From contig NC_134984.1 in the NCBI RefSeq assembly GCF_050947335.1, positions 12,133,926 to 12,197,925 on the forward strand: a stretch of 64,000 nt of DNA, in the 5' to 3' direction. Below are positions 12,326-24,299 of the stretch, piece by piece. The notes beneath the pieces were generated by a model that saw only the letters and a list, made by a program, of their open reading frames with translations, ran no database searches and had not been told where the DNA came from. The first letter of the stretch is position 1. Every line of letters starts with the position of its first letter. This DNA is from Megachile rotundata (Eukaryota > Arthropoda > Insecta > Hymenoptera > Megachilidae). Both the position numbers and the translations under genes were made by a program.

Positions 12326-12945
12326 TCAGTCAGTTACAGGGAAGATGTACAATTGCTATTTATTAAATGATTTTTTACAGACAATATATGTATGGTACGT
12401 GTAGAAAGTATTAGTACATCAATCAGTTACAAGACATTGTACAATTGTTACTTATTAAATTATTTTTTACAAGCAATATATATATGATAAGTGTAGAAAG
12501 TATTAGTACATCAATCAGTTACAAGACATTGTACAATTCTTATTTATTAAATGATTTTTTACAAACAATATATATATGATAAGTGTAGAAAGTATTAGTA
12601 CATCAATCAGTTACAAGACATTGTACAATTCTTATTTATTAAATGATTTTTTACAAGCAATATATATATGATAAGTGTAGAAAATATTAGTATATCAATC
12701 AGTTACAAGACATTGTACAATTCTTATTTATTAAATGATTTTTTACAAGCAATATATATATGATAAGTGTAGAAAGTATTAGTACATCAATCAGTTACAA
12801 GACATTGTACAATTGTTATTTATTAAATGATTTTTTACAAACAATATACATATGGTGAATATAGAAAGTATTAGTACATCAGTCAGTTACAAGTAAGACA
12901 TTATACAATTGTCATTTATTAAATATTTTTTTATAAACAATGAGC
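12326..12945. repeat. 92-bp tandem array, about 6.7 copies
   Basis: The marker ACATCAATCAGTTACAAG recurs at 12416, 12508, 12600, 12692, 12784 and 12876, a constant 92-bp step. The unit contains a TATTAAATGATTTTTTACA segment and an alternating AT run (ATATATATATG). The outer copies are the most diverged, the usual pattern for unequal exchange in the centre. Confidence 0.95.
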
Positions 12946-13339
12946 ATGTGCATATTCTGCAAATCTCTAAAATAGGTACAGCAAAAAAATTATTTACACA
13001 ACTTGCAAAATTAACAAGAAGAAAAAGTCAAAATTACTATCCAACCAATAAATATACAAACAACTCTTAAATCTTAAAAAGTTCATTGAAGGAATATAAT
13101 TTAAATTAATTTGATATAAAAAAATTGATTGTCCATATACATTAACAATAACATAAGTCATTTTGTTTAAAAAAATAAATTTCAAATGAAACAATTTCCA
13201 AATTGAATAAATAGTTCCTAAGTCATACAATTTGAACATCATCAAAGTCGGTAAATAAAGATAACCGCAAGACCGAGGAAACAAAGTAGAAAGAGGTTGT
13301 AAAATTCATTAGATCCGATCAATGGAGCTTAATTAGTTT
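12946..13339. other. AT-rich spacer, no gene seen
   Basis: An AT-rich minus-strand frame of 96 codons (12994-13284) is hydrophobic by composition only and has no recognisable domain. Confidence 0.35.
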
Positions 13340-13734
13340 CACGTACACGGACGTCTCACACGTGCTGGCTGCGTACAGCGAGTCGAGGTGAAGCGAGGTC
13401 GATGGAAAGTGGCATAATCGCGGATGTGGATCGGTTCAAGGAGAGCAGAAGAGGAGATCCTTTACCTTACTTATGTAACGAACGGTCGCTGTGTGTCTCG
13501 TGTCTTCGACCGCGTCCCGAACACACCAGACTCTCCCGGCAGCCTCTTTCTCTCTCTCTCTTTCTCGCTCTCTCCCTTCCTCTCGATCTTACCGCCCCTG
13601 ACCTCCCTGATCCATCGACGTGCTTCCTGTGACCGGTGTCCCTGAAAATCCCTCGTTCTTATTGGGTCGATGTCGCTCAGCACCCTTTCTCCTTTAGACA
13701 CCTCTTTTACAATTGTTTCTGATCGATGATACCG
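13340..13734. other. GC-rich island with CT microsatellite
   Basis: CpG-containing, GC-richer block with a pyrimidine (CT)n run around 13545-13590 (GAGA-factor-like on the other strand). Overlapping frames on both strands reflect low stop density in GC-rich DNA. It could be a regulatory element or a non-coding exon; there is no direct evidence for either. Confidence 0.35.
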
Positions 13735-14225
13735 ATTGGGCGTGACGGGTATGCAATGCGAGGCGATATAATAAGTGGTGGTTTAATCGGAGACGATATG
13801 CGGCGATGTACAATGAGGGGCGATATAATGCGTTGGATATACGGTGTGAGGCGATATAACGCGTGGAAGGTTTAATTAGGGATGATATGCAGTAATGTAC
13901 AATGTAAGGCGATATAACACGCTGGATATACGGTGTAAGGCGATATAACGCGTGGAGGGTTTAATTGAGGACGATATGCAGCGATGTACAATGAGGGGTG
14001 ATGTAACGCGTTAGATATACGGTGTAAGGCGATATAGCGCGTTGGATATACGATGTGAGGCGATATAACACGCTGGATATACGGTGTGAGGCGATATAAC
14101 GCGTGGAGGGTTTAATTGAGGACGATATGCAGCGATGTACAATGAGGGGCAATACAACGCGTTAGATATACGGTGTGAGGCGATATAACGCATTGGATAT
14201 ACAAGGTGTGGTGATACAACACGAT
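13735..14225. repeat. 31-bp minisatellite with ACGCGTGG core
   Basis: Units of about 31 bp starting CGATATAACGCGT alternate with related units ending TTTAATTGAGGA or GATATACGGTGTGAGG. Most units contain GCGTTGG or GCGTGG. The minus-strand tyrosine/isoleucine-rich frames here are by-products of the repeat. Confidence 0.9.
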
Positions 14226-14274
14226 GGTTACACGATTCACCACTGTGTTTCTATGCTTAACTCAATATGGATTT

Positions 14275-14830
14275 CTAAATCACTATAAATCACTGTAAAT
14301 CTTCTTAAATCCCTGATATTTAAATTCCTGGTCCTAGATCTCTATAATCTTGCATTCCTTGATTCCTAGATCTCTGTTCCGTGTCCCTATATCCCTAGAT
14401 CTTTGTAGTCCTGTATCTCTATATCCCTAGATGTCTATAGTCCTGTATCCTTATATCCCTAGATCCCCATAATCTTGCATTTCTTGATCCCTAGATCTCT
14501 ATAATCCCGAGTCCCTATATCCCTAGATCTCCATAATTTTGCATTCCTTGATCCCTAGATTTCTATAATCCCGAGTCCCTATATCCCTAGATCTCTATAG
14601 TCCTGCATCCTTATATCCCCAGATTTCTATAGTCCTGCATCTTTATATCCCTAGATCTCCATAATCTTGCATTCCTTGATCCCTAGATCTCTATAATCCC
14701 GTGTCCCTATATGCCTAGATCTCTACAGTCCTGTATCCCTATATCCCTAGATCTCTACAGTCCTATATCCCTAGATCTCTACAGTCCTGTATCCCTATAT
14801 CCCCATAACCATATACCCACCATTCCCTAT
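14275..14830. repeat. 32-bp minisatellite, CCTAGATCTCTA type
   Basis: About 15 to 17 units of 32 bp, each carrying CCCTAGATCTCTA or close variants. At least three unit subtypes alternate: CAGTCCTGTATCC, ATCCCGAGTCCC and ATCTTGCATTCC. The embedded AGATCT is a palindrome. Confidence 0.9.
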
Positions 14831-15660
14831 ACTTCAGGTATCCCCATAATCCCACATTCCCATACATGACACAGTGATTCTTCGTCCGTCGACATCTTTT
14901 GTTCACCCTTCGTCTTGTTTTCCGTTCGATGGGTTTTTTATGCTTTGCCGTCAATGACTAAGCAGTTTGTGCGCACGTTTAGTCCGTGGACCGGGATTCT
15001 CGAAAAGAATACATCATTCCGCGATGACGCGACTCCGCTTCCTGAACTGCCACGAATTCCTCTTCGAGCCTAAAATCAGAAATACTCTTCTGAATATCGT
15101 GATTGCATAACAATCGCAAAATGAATAATCTTTGCGTCTCGATACTTGACAAATCTGTCACTCGTTATGGCCTGACATAAAAATTCAACGTTTCCGACGA
15201 TCGTTCGCAATTAGCAATAATTTTTCAACGACGTATATATACGTCATTCGAGAGGGTTAAGGGCTTGAAATTGATTGGTCGTAAAGGGCCAGCAAACATT
15301 CGAGGGCCCACTGAAGATACCCCGGAGACACGAGTAGTTTCGTTACTCTCCTCTTTTTCCCTTGGATTTTTTTTTAATTATACGCCGAACAAGCTCGCAA
15401 GCTCGGTTAGAGAAAGGAGAAGATCGGATTTAACGAGCGATCGTAAAAGTCCGAAACGCAAAGTTCGTCGAGGTATTATTCCCGTGGTGTTGCGGCGATT
15501 TCGACACCGAAAACGGAGGCCGTTGTTGTCGGAGGTCGTTCGTCGGTTCAACGTTCGGGCCGTTTACCTGCCCGTCCGTCCACTTCACCGTCCAATCGTT
15601 GGCCATTGACATTCCGCCATGTGGCGTATTACCATTTCTTCCGCGACCGTAAGTATATAT
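14831..15660. other. GC-richer island; palindromic TATA at 15230-15245
   Basis: No gene recognised. GACGTATATATACGTC (15230-15245) is a perfect 16-bp palindrome combining a TATA run with CRE-like ACGTCA, followed by a CpG-rich 350 bp. It could be a core promoter for a plus-strand transcript. The plus-strand frame 15265-15609 is Arg-rich and unlike any protein I know. Confidence 0.35.
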
Positions 15661-15829
15661 TTATAGCTGCTCGACGAAATTTTTCAAACATCGAATCCAC
15701 TTGTTACTTCATTTTTTACACATAGGACACGTTTTAGAAAAGGGACAGTATGCCCATCATAAGTAGATCGTAAGTAGATTACATTTTTGATGATTGTTCT
15801 TAATATGCTGACTGTCATGATCATATGTG
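15661..15829. other. Unique AT-rich spacer
   Basis: Nothing recognisable; it leads into the CATATG-rich array. Confidence 0.3.
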
Positions 15830-16295
15830 GACGACATATGTGAATATGTTCATATGTGAACACATTCACATGTGATCATATGTGGATATGATCACACACT
15901 CAGTTAAATTAATTATTTCCAGGACAATATGATAGGTCTCGTATGTGGATGGCATGTGTGAATATACTCATATGTGAACACATTCATATGTGATCATATG
16001 TGGATGTGATCACACATTCAGTTAAATTAATTATTTATAGGACAAGATGATGGGTCTCGTATGTGGATGGCGTATGTGAATATACTCATATGTGAACACA
16101 TTCATATGTGATCATATGTGAATAAGATTATATGTGGATGTGATCACACATTCAGTTAAATTAACTATTTCTAGGACAAGATGATAGGTGTCGTATGTGG
16201 ATGGCGTATGTGAATATACTCATATGTGAACACATTCACATGTGATCATATGTGGCTTTGATCATACATTCAGTTAAATTAATTATTTATAGAAC
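15830..16295. repeat. 118-134 bp tandem repeat dense in CATATG
   Basis: The marker CAGTTAAATT recurs at 15901, 16019, 16153 and 16271 (steps 118, 134, 118). Each unit holds several CATATG E-box-type palindromes plus TGATCACA and TTCACATGTGA. The 134-bp copy carries an extra 16-bp insertion. Confidence 0.9.
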
Positions 16296-17077
16296 AACAT
16301 GATAGGATCTGGTTCTTATAGTTGAAACACTGATGCGCACTGAAGAAATTGATTTAGTTTATTTATTATATATTATTGATTTCGATTATTTATTTAACTG
16401 GTGACAACTCATAGCTAAAATTGTCTATCAACATCAGTAAACTTACAGCGTGTTTCGCTACAAACATCATTTTTCTGATCAAAGTGATAACTTTCAAAGA
16501 TCCCATACACATCCAGACCAAAGTACGTACAAAGACACGTAATTCTCGAAAACAACCAAGTGATTGTACACTCATGAAAACTGCAACTGTAAGAACTTGT
16601 ACCTATCGAAACTTTGATCCATTTCTGAGAGGTTGCAAGAGTTCTCGAAGAACGTGTACCGACGAGTACCTTGACCCTATGAAACAGACTTCGCGTCGAG
16701 GAAAAGTGCGAAGGGAACCAATGGTGCGAGCTTAATCCGGGTCGTGCTACCTTGTCCGTCGACTTTCCGCGAGTCGAGAGGGAGTTCGATACACGAGGAG
16801 AAAAAGGAAGAACAGTGGAGTTACTCCGAAAACTTCAACCCTTCGAGAACTGTGCTCAAACTCCAACCCTCCTAAGTCTACAATCGCTGCACGAACTGGG
16901 TGACTCACGAACTTTGGAAGGTTCCAGAAATTCTTGTGAAATGGTCTTAAATAATTCGATTATGCTGTAATTTAATTGGGGGATGATAGCTGTGTTTGAG
17001 AGATGTGAACCATGGATGCATATTTTAAGGTTGATGGAGTTTGTACAGTGAATTCTTGTACAAGCATTAAGGTCGGG
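16296..17077. other. Unique sequence, no gene seen
   Basis: Two plus-strand frames of about 70-104 codons (16421-16735, 16752-16970) have no recognisable domain. I regard them as chance frames. Confidence 0.35.
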
Positions 17078-17175
17078 GGGTTATCAAGGGTTCAAAGGGT
17101 TATCAAGGATTATGGAGGGTTATCAAGGATTATGGAGGGTTATCAAGAATTATGTAGGGTTATCAAGGGTTATTT
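17078..17175. repeat. 20-bp repeat GGGTTATCAAGGATTATGGA
   Basis: Five near-identical 20-bp units in tandem, read directly. Confidence 0.9.
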
Positions 17176-17745
17176 GACAGTGTTAAGGTTCTAAAGAGAT
17201 GTCAAATTTCGCAGGACCCAAAAGAGAGTCAGCCCAGTCGCCAAAACAGAACTAAGCCCAAAGGTGCCAAAAGAGAACTAAGCAAACAGAATTAAGCAAA
17301 TAATTGTGTAGGTTAACTCGCAGATAATCAATCGACTTAAAGAATCCAAATAACTCAGTGGCTCGATCCAAGAACGTCGGAAGGGGATGAGAATACCAAA
17401 GAAGGAGAAAAGCCATGGTGGGGAATAGACAGGAACGTGGAGGTGGTAGGACACGGCAGACGGAAAGAAACGAAACGTTCGAGGCTGGATAGAAGAGGAC
17501 GAGGGTAGAGGTGACAGAAAGAAGGGACGAAGAGAAGGGTAGAGGGTGGGGGAAACGAACGAAGGCAAGTCGAACGAAGACACAAGTTCATATCCAAGGA
17601 GATGTGGGACGATGGCCCGGAGTAACCTCCATCAAGGATGGACTTCCATCCACCGCCGGGACGCACTATACACATCCATACCTTTCCTCGACGGTTATGC
17701 GAGCCTGGATAATCATCCTGTAGCGAACGGCCCCGATCCTGCTTA
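17176..17745. other. Purine-rich block on plus strand
   Basis: 17390-17560 is strongly GA-rich on the plus strand and so encodes Ser/Pro/Leu-rich frames on the minus strand. No gene is supported. TTAACCCTTTAAGTGCC at 17743 resembles a piggyBac-type end, but no partner end is seen nearby. Confidence 0.35.
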
Positions 17746-18179
17746 ACCCTTTAAGTGCCCCGAACGTGATCACGCATACTACGATACCGGTAGCATTTCA
17801 GTGTTTACTGTCTGCTCTGATTGAGAGCAGTTTTTGGTTCAGGGTTTTTAGCATTTGTGAGAAGATTCTTGAAACTATAGTTTCAAGTTGAAACTTATAA
17901 GTTTTGATTTTAATTACAATTTTGGTCTTATAAGATTATTGTGTGATCAGATCTGTGTAACTGGTTAGATCTCTAGGTGCATAGATCTCTAATTGGGTCT
18001 TCATTCTCAGTACATCTTCGATTTAGATTTTTGTACTCTAAAATTTTTGTAAAACTATATTTGCAAATTTTTTTAGATTACTTGGTATATTTCCAAAATC
18101 TTCGAGTACCTCTTCGAGTATATCTTGCTATAACCTGAAATTTAGGAATTATCAAGTTCATACGTTAGTAAATCCATAT
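17746..18179. other. Unique AT-rich sequence
   Basis: No gene or array recognised. Two AGATCT sites and scattered TCTAG motifs resemble the neighbouring arrays. Confidence 0.3.
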
Positions 18180-18545
18180 CTCGTCTTATGCCCGGAAATC
18201 CCTGCATCAGCAAGGTCTTACATGACGGAATTCCTATATTTCCAAATCTCTATCTTCAAACACCTAAATCCCCAAATCCCCGCATCATCGAGTTGCACTG
18301 AATTCATGCGTCCAAATACCTAACTTATGTCTTGAAATCATTGCCTACATCATTTTGAAATCTCCAATTTATACATTTTCAAATTTGTGCATATCTCTGC
18401 ACCATTGATGCAACACCTCGATCCTACATTTCCAAATCTCTATATCCCCAAATCCTGCATTCGCAAACCTCTATATTCCAAATCCCTCCAAATCCTTAAA
18501 TCCCCATACGCCACATCGCTATATCCCTTTAAACCCCACATCAAA
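18180..18545. repeat. Degenerate CCAAATCCC/CCAAATCTC minisatellite
   Basis: Irregular repetition of CCCAAATCCC and CCAAATCTCTATAT. It is heavily diverged and looks like an older relative of the CCTAGATCTCTA-type arrays. Confidence 0.6.
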
Positions 18546-19289
18546 ATTTCCACGTGTACCGATCTGTTAATCAACGAATTCAAATTATGATCATTCTTGT
18601 GAACAAATTTGAGTAAAAATATCCTGACAAATTCCCAAATTTGAAAAATTAAACAATAAACAATTTGCTCCACATTTTCCCTTATTTTTCTCCTATCGAG
18701 TTGTACCAGAACTGTATTATACGAAAGTGACTTCGTGCCGAACGGTATAAGGTAACATTTGATCGTTCACATTTCTAATGAAGGCGATTTTGGAAAGAAA
18801 CGCGATTGGATAGCGTGCGTTGCAGTTCCGCGATGGGAATATAGAGCGGAACAGGGCAGAAATATTTGTATCCCCGCGCGGGATTAATTTCTATTTTCAA
18901 GACAGTTTGGTAAGGAGCCCAAGATCACTGGACCTGAAAACGGTGGTGCACGATGGTGTCGCGGCACGACCCGAAGGTCCCTCGGTACCGTACGTTCACA
19001 TGCCGATTGTAATTTGTTTATCGGCTAGAGAAACGATGAGCACACGAGAGTGGGTTCGATGACCGTCGAGAAAAAAGTATTGTTGTTTTCTTTCGGCGAA
19101 CGCCCGAAGCGGATAATGACGTCAACGAGGCGGCCAGCCGTGTTCAGGTCGAAATGTGGAACAGGAATCGTAGAAAACGAGGGAAATTCTCTCGGTTTAA
19201 TCTTTAGACCAACGATCCGTGCTCGTTCGCTCGCTTCGCTCCAAATTTGCAATCGTTGCGTTTCTGCTGCGATCAAATGTATCAGTCTT
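18546..19289. other. GC-rich island, no gene seen
   Basis: 18720-19270 is CpG-rich and has overlapping frames on both strands (18820-19062 plus, 19025-19276 minus). Neither is recognisable, and their overlap argues against coding. Confidence 0.35.
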
Positions 19290-21720
19290 CATTCATTTCT
19301 GATGTAATTGAAAGTATCTTTGGATCGGTGTTCAATTTTGGGAACTGAATGGATCATTGAGGCATTCTCAATTTCTGTTGTAATTGAAAGTATTGTTGGG
19401 TCAACCTTCATTTCTGGTGCAACTAAAAGTATCATTGTGCCAACCTTCATTTCTGGTACAACTAATAGTATCATTCTGTCAACCTACATTTCTAATGCAA
19501 CTAGAAGCATCATTAGGTCAAATTTCATTTCTGTTGCAACTAAAAGTGTTATTGAGCGATTCTCAATTTCTGTTGCAATCAAGTGTCATTAGGTCCTCCT
19601 TCATTTCTGTTGCAACCCGAAGCATCATTGGGTCAACCTTCATTTCTAATGCAACTAAAAGTATCATTAGGTCAAACTTCATTTCTGTTGCAACTAAAAG
19701 TATTATTGAGTGATTCTCAATTTCTGTTACAACTAGAAGTATCATTCATCCTTCCTCATTTCTGTTGCAACCAGAAGTATCATTGGGTCAACCTTGAACT
19801 CTATTGCAACCAAAAGTATCATCAGATTCAACCTTAATTTTTGTTACAATTAAAAGTAACATTAGGTCAACCTTCGTTTCTGTTGCAACCAGCAGTATCA
19901 TTTGATCAGCCTTCATTTCTGGTGCAACTAAAAGTATCATTCTGTCAACCTTCATTTCTAATGCAACTAAAAGTATCATTAGGTCAAACTTCATTTCTGT
20001 TGCAACTAAAAGTATTATTGAGTGATTCTCAATTTCTGTTGCAACCAAAAGTGTCATTAGGTCCTCCCTCATTTCTGTTGCAACCAGAAGTATCATTGGG
20101 TCAACCTTGAACTCTATTGCAACCAAAAGTATCATCAGATTCAACCTTAATTTTTGTTACAATTAAAAGTAACATTAGGTCAACCTTCCTTTCTGTTGCA
20201 ACCAGCAGTATCATTTGATCAGCCTTCATTTCTGGTGCAACTAAAAGTATCATTCTGTCAACCTACATTTCGAATTCAACTAAAAGTATCATTAGGTCAA
20301 ATTTCATTTCTGTTGCAACTAAAAGTGTTATTGAGCGATTCTCAATTTCTGTTGCATTCAAGTGTCATTAGGTCCTCCCTCATTTCTGTTGCAACCAGAA
20401 GTATCATTGGGTCAACCTTGAACTCTATTGCAACCAAAAGTATCATCAGATTCAATCTTAATTTTTGTTACAATTAAAAGTAACATTAGGTCAACCTTCC
20501 TTTCTGTTGCAACCAGCAGTATCATTTGATCAACCTTCACTTCTGGTGCAACTAAAAGTATCATTGTTTCAACCTTCATTTCTAATGCAACTAAAAGTAT
20601 CATTAGGTCAAACTTCATTTCTGTTGCAACTAAAAGTGTTACTGAGTGATTCTCAATTTCTGTTGCAACCAAAAGTGTCATTAGGTCCTCCCTCATTTCT
20701 GTTGCAACCAGAAGTATCATTGGGTCATCCTTGAACTCTATTGCAACCAAAAGTATCATCAGATTCAACGTTAATTTTTGTTATAATTAAAAGTAACATT
20801 AGGTCAACCTTCGTTTCTGTTGCAACCAGCAGTATCATTTGATCAACCTTCACTTCTGGTGCAACTAAAAGTATCATTGTTTCAACCTTCATTTCGAATG
20901 CAACTAAAAGCATCATTAGGTCAAACTTCATTTCTGTTGCAACTAAAAGTGTTACTGAGTGATTCTCAATTTCTGTTGCAACCAAAAGTGTCATTAGGTC
21001 CTCCCTCATTTCTGTTGCAACCAGAAGTATCATTGGGTCATCCTTGAACTCTATTGCAACCAAAAGTATCATCAGATTCAACCTTAATTTTTGTTACAAT
21101 TAAAAGTAACATTAGGTCAACCTTCCTTTCTGTTGCAACCAGCAGTATCATTTGATCAACCTTCACTTCTGGTGCAACTAAAAGTATCATTGTTTCAACC
21201 TTCATTTCTAATGCAACTAAGAGTATCATTAGATCAAATTTCATTTCTGTTGCAAGTAAAAGCATTATTGAGTGATTCTCAATTTCTGTTGCAACCAAAA
21301 GTATCAATGGATCCTCCTTCATTCCCAATGCAACTAAAAGTACCAATGACTCATTCTCAACTTCTGCTGCAACCGAAAGTAACGTTGGATCATCCTTAAT
21401 TTCTGTTGCAACCAAATGTATGGTTGGGTCATCAATTTCTGTTGCAAACGAAAGTATTATTCAATCATTCGAAAGTGACGTCGAACCATCCTTAAATTTT
21501 GTTGCAACCGAAAGTACCATTGGTTGTGCTTAATGTCTGCTGCCACCGAGAATATTATTGAGTCGTCCTTAATTTCTTCTGCAACCGAAAGTACTATTGG
21601 GTCATCCTCAATTTCTGGTGCAAATGAAAGTATCGTTGGATCATTCTGTTACTCGGTTGCAAAAGAAAGTCATGATGGACCATCTTTCAATTTTGTTGCG
21701 TATCAATCACTTCTTCCTTC
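19290..21720. repeat. 39-bp minisatellite with eight-monomer higher-order repeat
   Basis: The basic unit is 39 bp and contains the palindrome GTTGCAAC followed by AAAAGTATCATT. From about 19842 to 21405 monomers are arranged in a repeating order of eight subtypes. The subtype marker AGCAGTATCA recurs at 19891, 20204, 20515, 20828 and 21141, steps of 311-313 bp. Outside this core (19290-19840, 21405-21720) monomers are unordered and more diverged. Because 39 is a multiple of 3, long frames appear on both strands, including a minus-strand MILLVATEMKVDL pattern of 13 residues. The roughly 313-bp higher-order unit breaks frame each cycle, so this is not a gene. Confidence 0.97.
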
Positions 21721-22030
21721 TTTCTGCACTGCGAACTTTTCTGTTCGAAATGTATTGGGAATTGAGAACTCGAAATGTATTGGATCTTATAATTACTAGC
21801 TAGATCCTATAGTTACTAGCTAGATTAATGAATGAATTATTACAGATACTATGAGAGGTTCCTCTATGTCTTTACTAAACATATATCCTATATTATACAC
21901 ATGTATACTATACATGTTCTACGTGTACAGATACAGTTACTATTTCGTTATCATACAAATTCCTCTCGTTCCAAATAAACAATTCTAAATCTTGAAATGA
22001 AAGAAATTTAAAAATTTGTCCAACAATGTA
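21721..22030. other. Unique AT-rich spacer
   Basis: Contains a doubled ACTAGCTAGAT segment near 21793-21825. Nothing else is recognised. Confidence 0.3.
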
Positions 22031-22680
22031 TTCAGCCATGTTATCCAAACGTACGTTCTTGAAAGAAACTGTCACAAGAAAAAGTACGGTGGAAAGCCGA
22101 AAAAGCGCGTGTCCCAGAGAGCAAAGAAAACGAGGAGGAGTGGAAATAATTCGAAGGCATTCCGCGAGAGACGTTCAGGCCGACGAACCCCGTAGCGTCC
22201 GTGCGAGCAGAAACGAACGCATACGCGTGAAAGTAATGGTCATGTCATTGGTGTACGCGTGTAACATGTACGTAGGTAGACGCGTGTGCGTGTGCGAATG
22301 TGTGGTTGCATCGCGTCACATGACTTCGCCTTAACCCAGTGCCAGTGGCAGTTGCCCATGGAACGAGCGCTTTTTGGGTCTAGGTCTATCGAGGGCGTTC
22401 ACCCTGCTTACGTTGTTAACACACTTACCATACCGCTCGACGAAGCGGCAGACCTCGTCACACTCGCGGCCATCGCTCGCACTCCACCTTGCCCGCAGAC
22501 CAGACGGAAGAGAGTAACGTCTGCCTACACCACTATGACCTCCGGCTACGTGGTCAAGAGGCTTCACTTTTAATCGTGCCCCCGCTCGGATCAACTCGGT
22601 CCGGGTCCAACTTGCTCGATTCATCCGCATCGACGTTAGTGCGTCTGCAAAACAACCGTTTAGTTTCAATTGATTAGAAT
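22031..22680. other. GC-rich island, possible regulatory or non-coding exon
   Basis: About 650 bp of CpG-rich sequence with frames on both strands (22026-22334 and 22286-22573 plus, 22331-22669 minus) that overlap and lack recognisable domains. TTAACCCAGTGCC at about 22332 has no partner end. Confidence 0.35.
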
Positions 22681-23461
22681 TTTTTGGGAAAATATTGGAC
22701 GTCTGTTGACTTATTTGTCAGCTGGAGCTAAGCTAGCTACAATATTAAAATGGAACAAGGTGAAATTTTAGGGCAATTTTATATGCAGTTGTATTATGTC
22801 GAGCTTTGACTATGAAGGTTATTGGACTTGGACTTCAAATTGAAGTGTATATAAAATTCGAGTAAGTTATGAGTGCGAGTGCGTCAGGTATGGACGTCAG
22901 GTTCCTCAAAGTACAGCAAGGTTAATTTCATGTGTAAATAGATATAGTTTATAATTGATGAAAATATCTATTGAAACACATGTGTATCCATGTCATACGT
23001 ATCACACAGCTAATTAAAATAGGGGTTGCAATAATGAAGTTTACATCTTAAAAATGAGTACAAAACAATCAGTTTCTGTATCTTTAATTTTAATCATTTG
23101 TAAGATTATGAGCACATATGTCACCATGTTATAAGCTACAACCATTTATGACATCATAATCTTATAACCACTTATGACGATATGTGTACGTGTTACCAGG
23201 ATTCTAGAAATTCAGAGACAACTTTCCTTGTTTCTGATCGGTGTAATTGACCGATTGAAATATATAGCTTGAAATTAATTTGATCAATCAGAGAATTTCT
23301 TTTGGTGTCAAGGCTCCCTTATGACGAATGAACATTGCAAAATGTATTATAAACAATTCATTGTACCATAATACACATGTTAATTTAGAATCAGGAAATG
23401 ACACATATTACAAATAAATTACAACAAGGGTTATATTTTAATAAACGCATCAACCCAAAAT
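22681..23461. other. AT-rich unique sequence
   Basis: No gene. A dispersed inverted pair TAAGATTATGA (about 23102) and TCATAATCTTA (about 23154) could form a stem around 23100-23170. Confidence 0.35.
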
Positions 23462-23793
23462 TTAATATTATTAATTTGTATATGAATTTGGTGTTTAACT
23501 GCAGAAGAAGTTTGAACAAGCTTGAAATATCTATTTAAGAAAAATAAAATAGAAATTTCAATCGAAGTCCAAATATTATTAATTTTTATATGAATTTGAC
23601 GTTTAATTGTAGAAGAAGTTTGAACAAACTTGAAATATCTATTTAAGAAAAATAAAATAGAAATTCCAATCGAAGTCTAAATACTATTAATTTTTATATG
23701 AATTTGACGTTTAATTTCAGAAGAAGTTTGAACAAGCTTGAAATATTTATTTAAGAAAAATAAAATAGAAATTTCAATTGTAGTTTAAATATT
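23462..23793. repeat. 108-bp tandem repeat, three copies
   Basis: TATGAATTTG recurs at 23481, 23589 and 23697, exactly 108 bp apart. Units share AGAAGAAGTTTGAACAA and TTTAAGAAAAATAAAATAGA. Confidence 0.95.
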
Positions 23794-24299
23794 GAAATAC
23801 GTAAAACAGAAATTTCTTTAGTTTAGACTCGAGATAACTCATGTTCAGATATTTGTCATTAATGTGTGCATTGTTTTAGTGAATTTTGCTAATTTAGAAT
23901 AATATGGAAAGCGACCGATATTCGTCAAATTTTACAGAGAGGTCGTTGTCCGGGAACAGTGACGAGATCAGGACGTTCATCCCGTTGGCATTGTTGCCGT
24001 GACATGGCGTCCATCTTTGAGGCAGACAAGAAAAATCCATCTGCCTACGCATCGACAGCTTGGATATCTGTCGCCCTTGCTGCCCGTCAAAACTATACAT
24101 CTCGTTATAAACCAGTAACAAGACTCAGACAATGTCTACTCTTCAATTTTACTTTGGACATTTCATTTACCAAAATTTAGTTAATACATGTGTATGTAGT
24201 TAATACAACGTTATTTAATACTTCTCTGACAGCCCCATTTTGAGCCGCCAAGAACTATAGGACCATCAAGGAAAACATACAAAAATACCAACTGAAGAA
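23794..24299. other. Unique sequence, no gene seen
   Basis: A GC-richer patch at 23900-24120 has short frames on both strands and no recognisable product. Confidence 0.3.

Noticed and set aside
12326..12945. Regular array considered as CRISPR
   Set aside because: Contiguous 92-bp units without unique spacers, in a eukaryotic genome; a plain tandem repeat.
17743..17760. TTAACCCTTTAAGTGCC as a transposon end
   Set aside because: No inverted partner with GGGTTAA found within the next several hundred bases.
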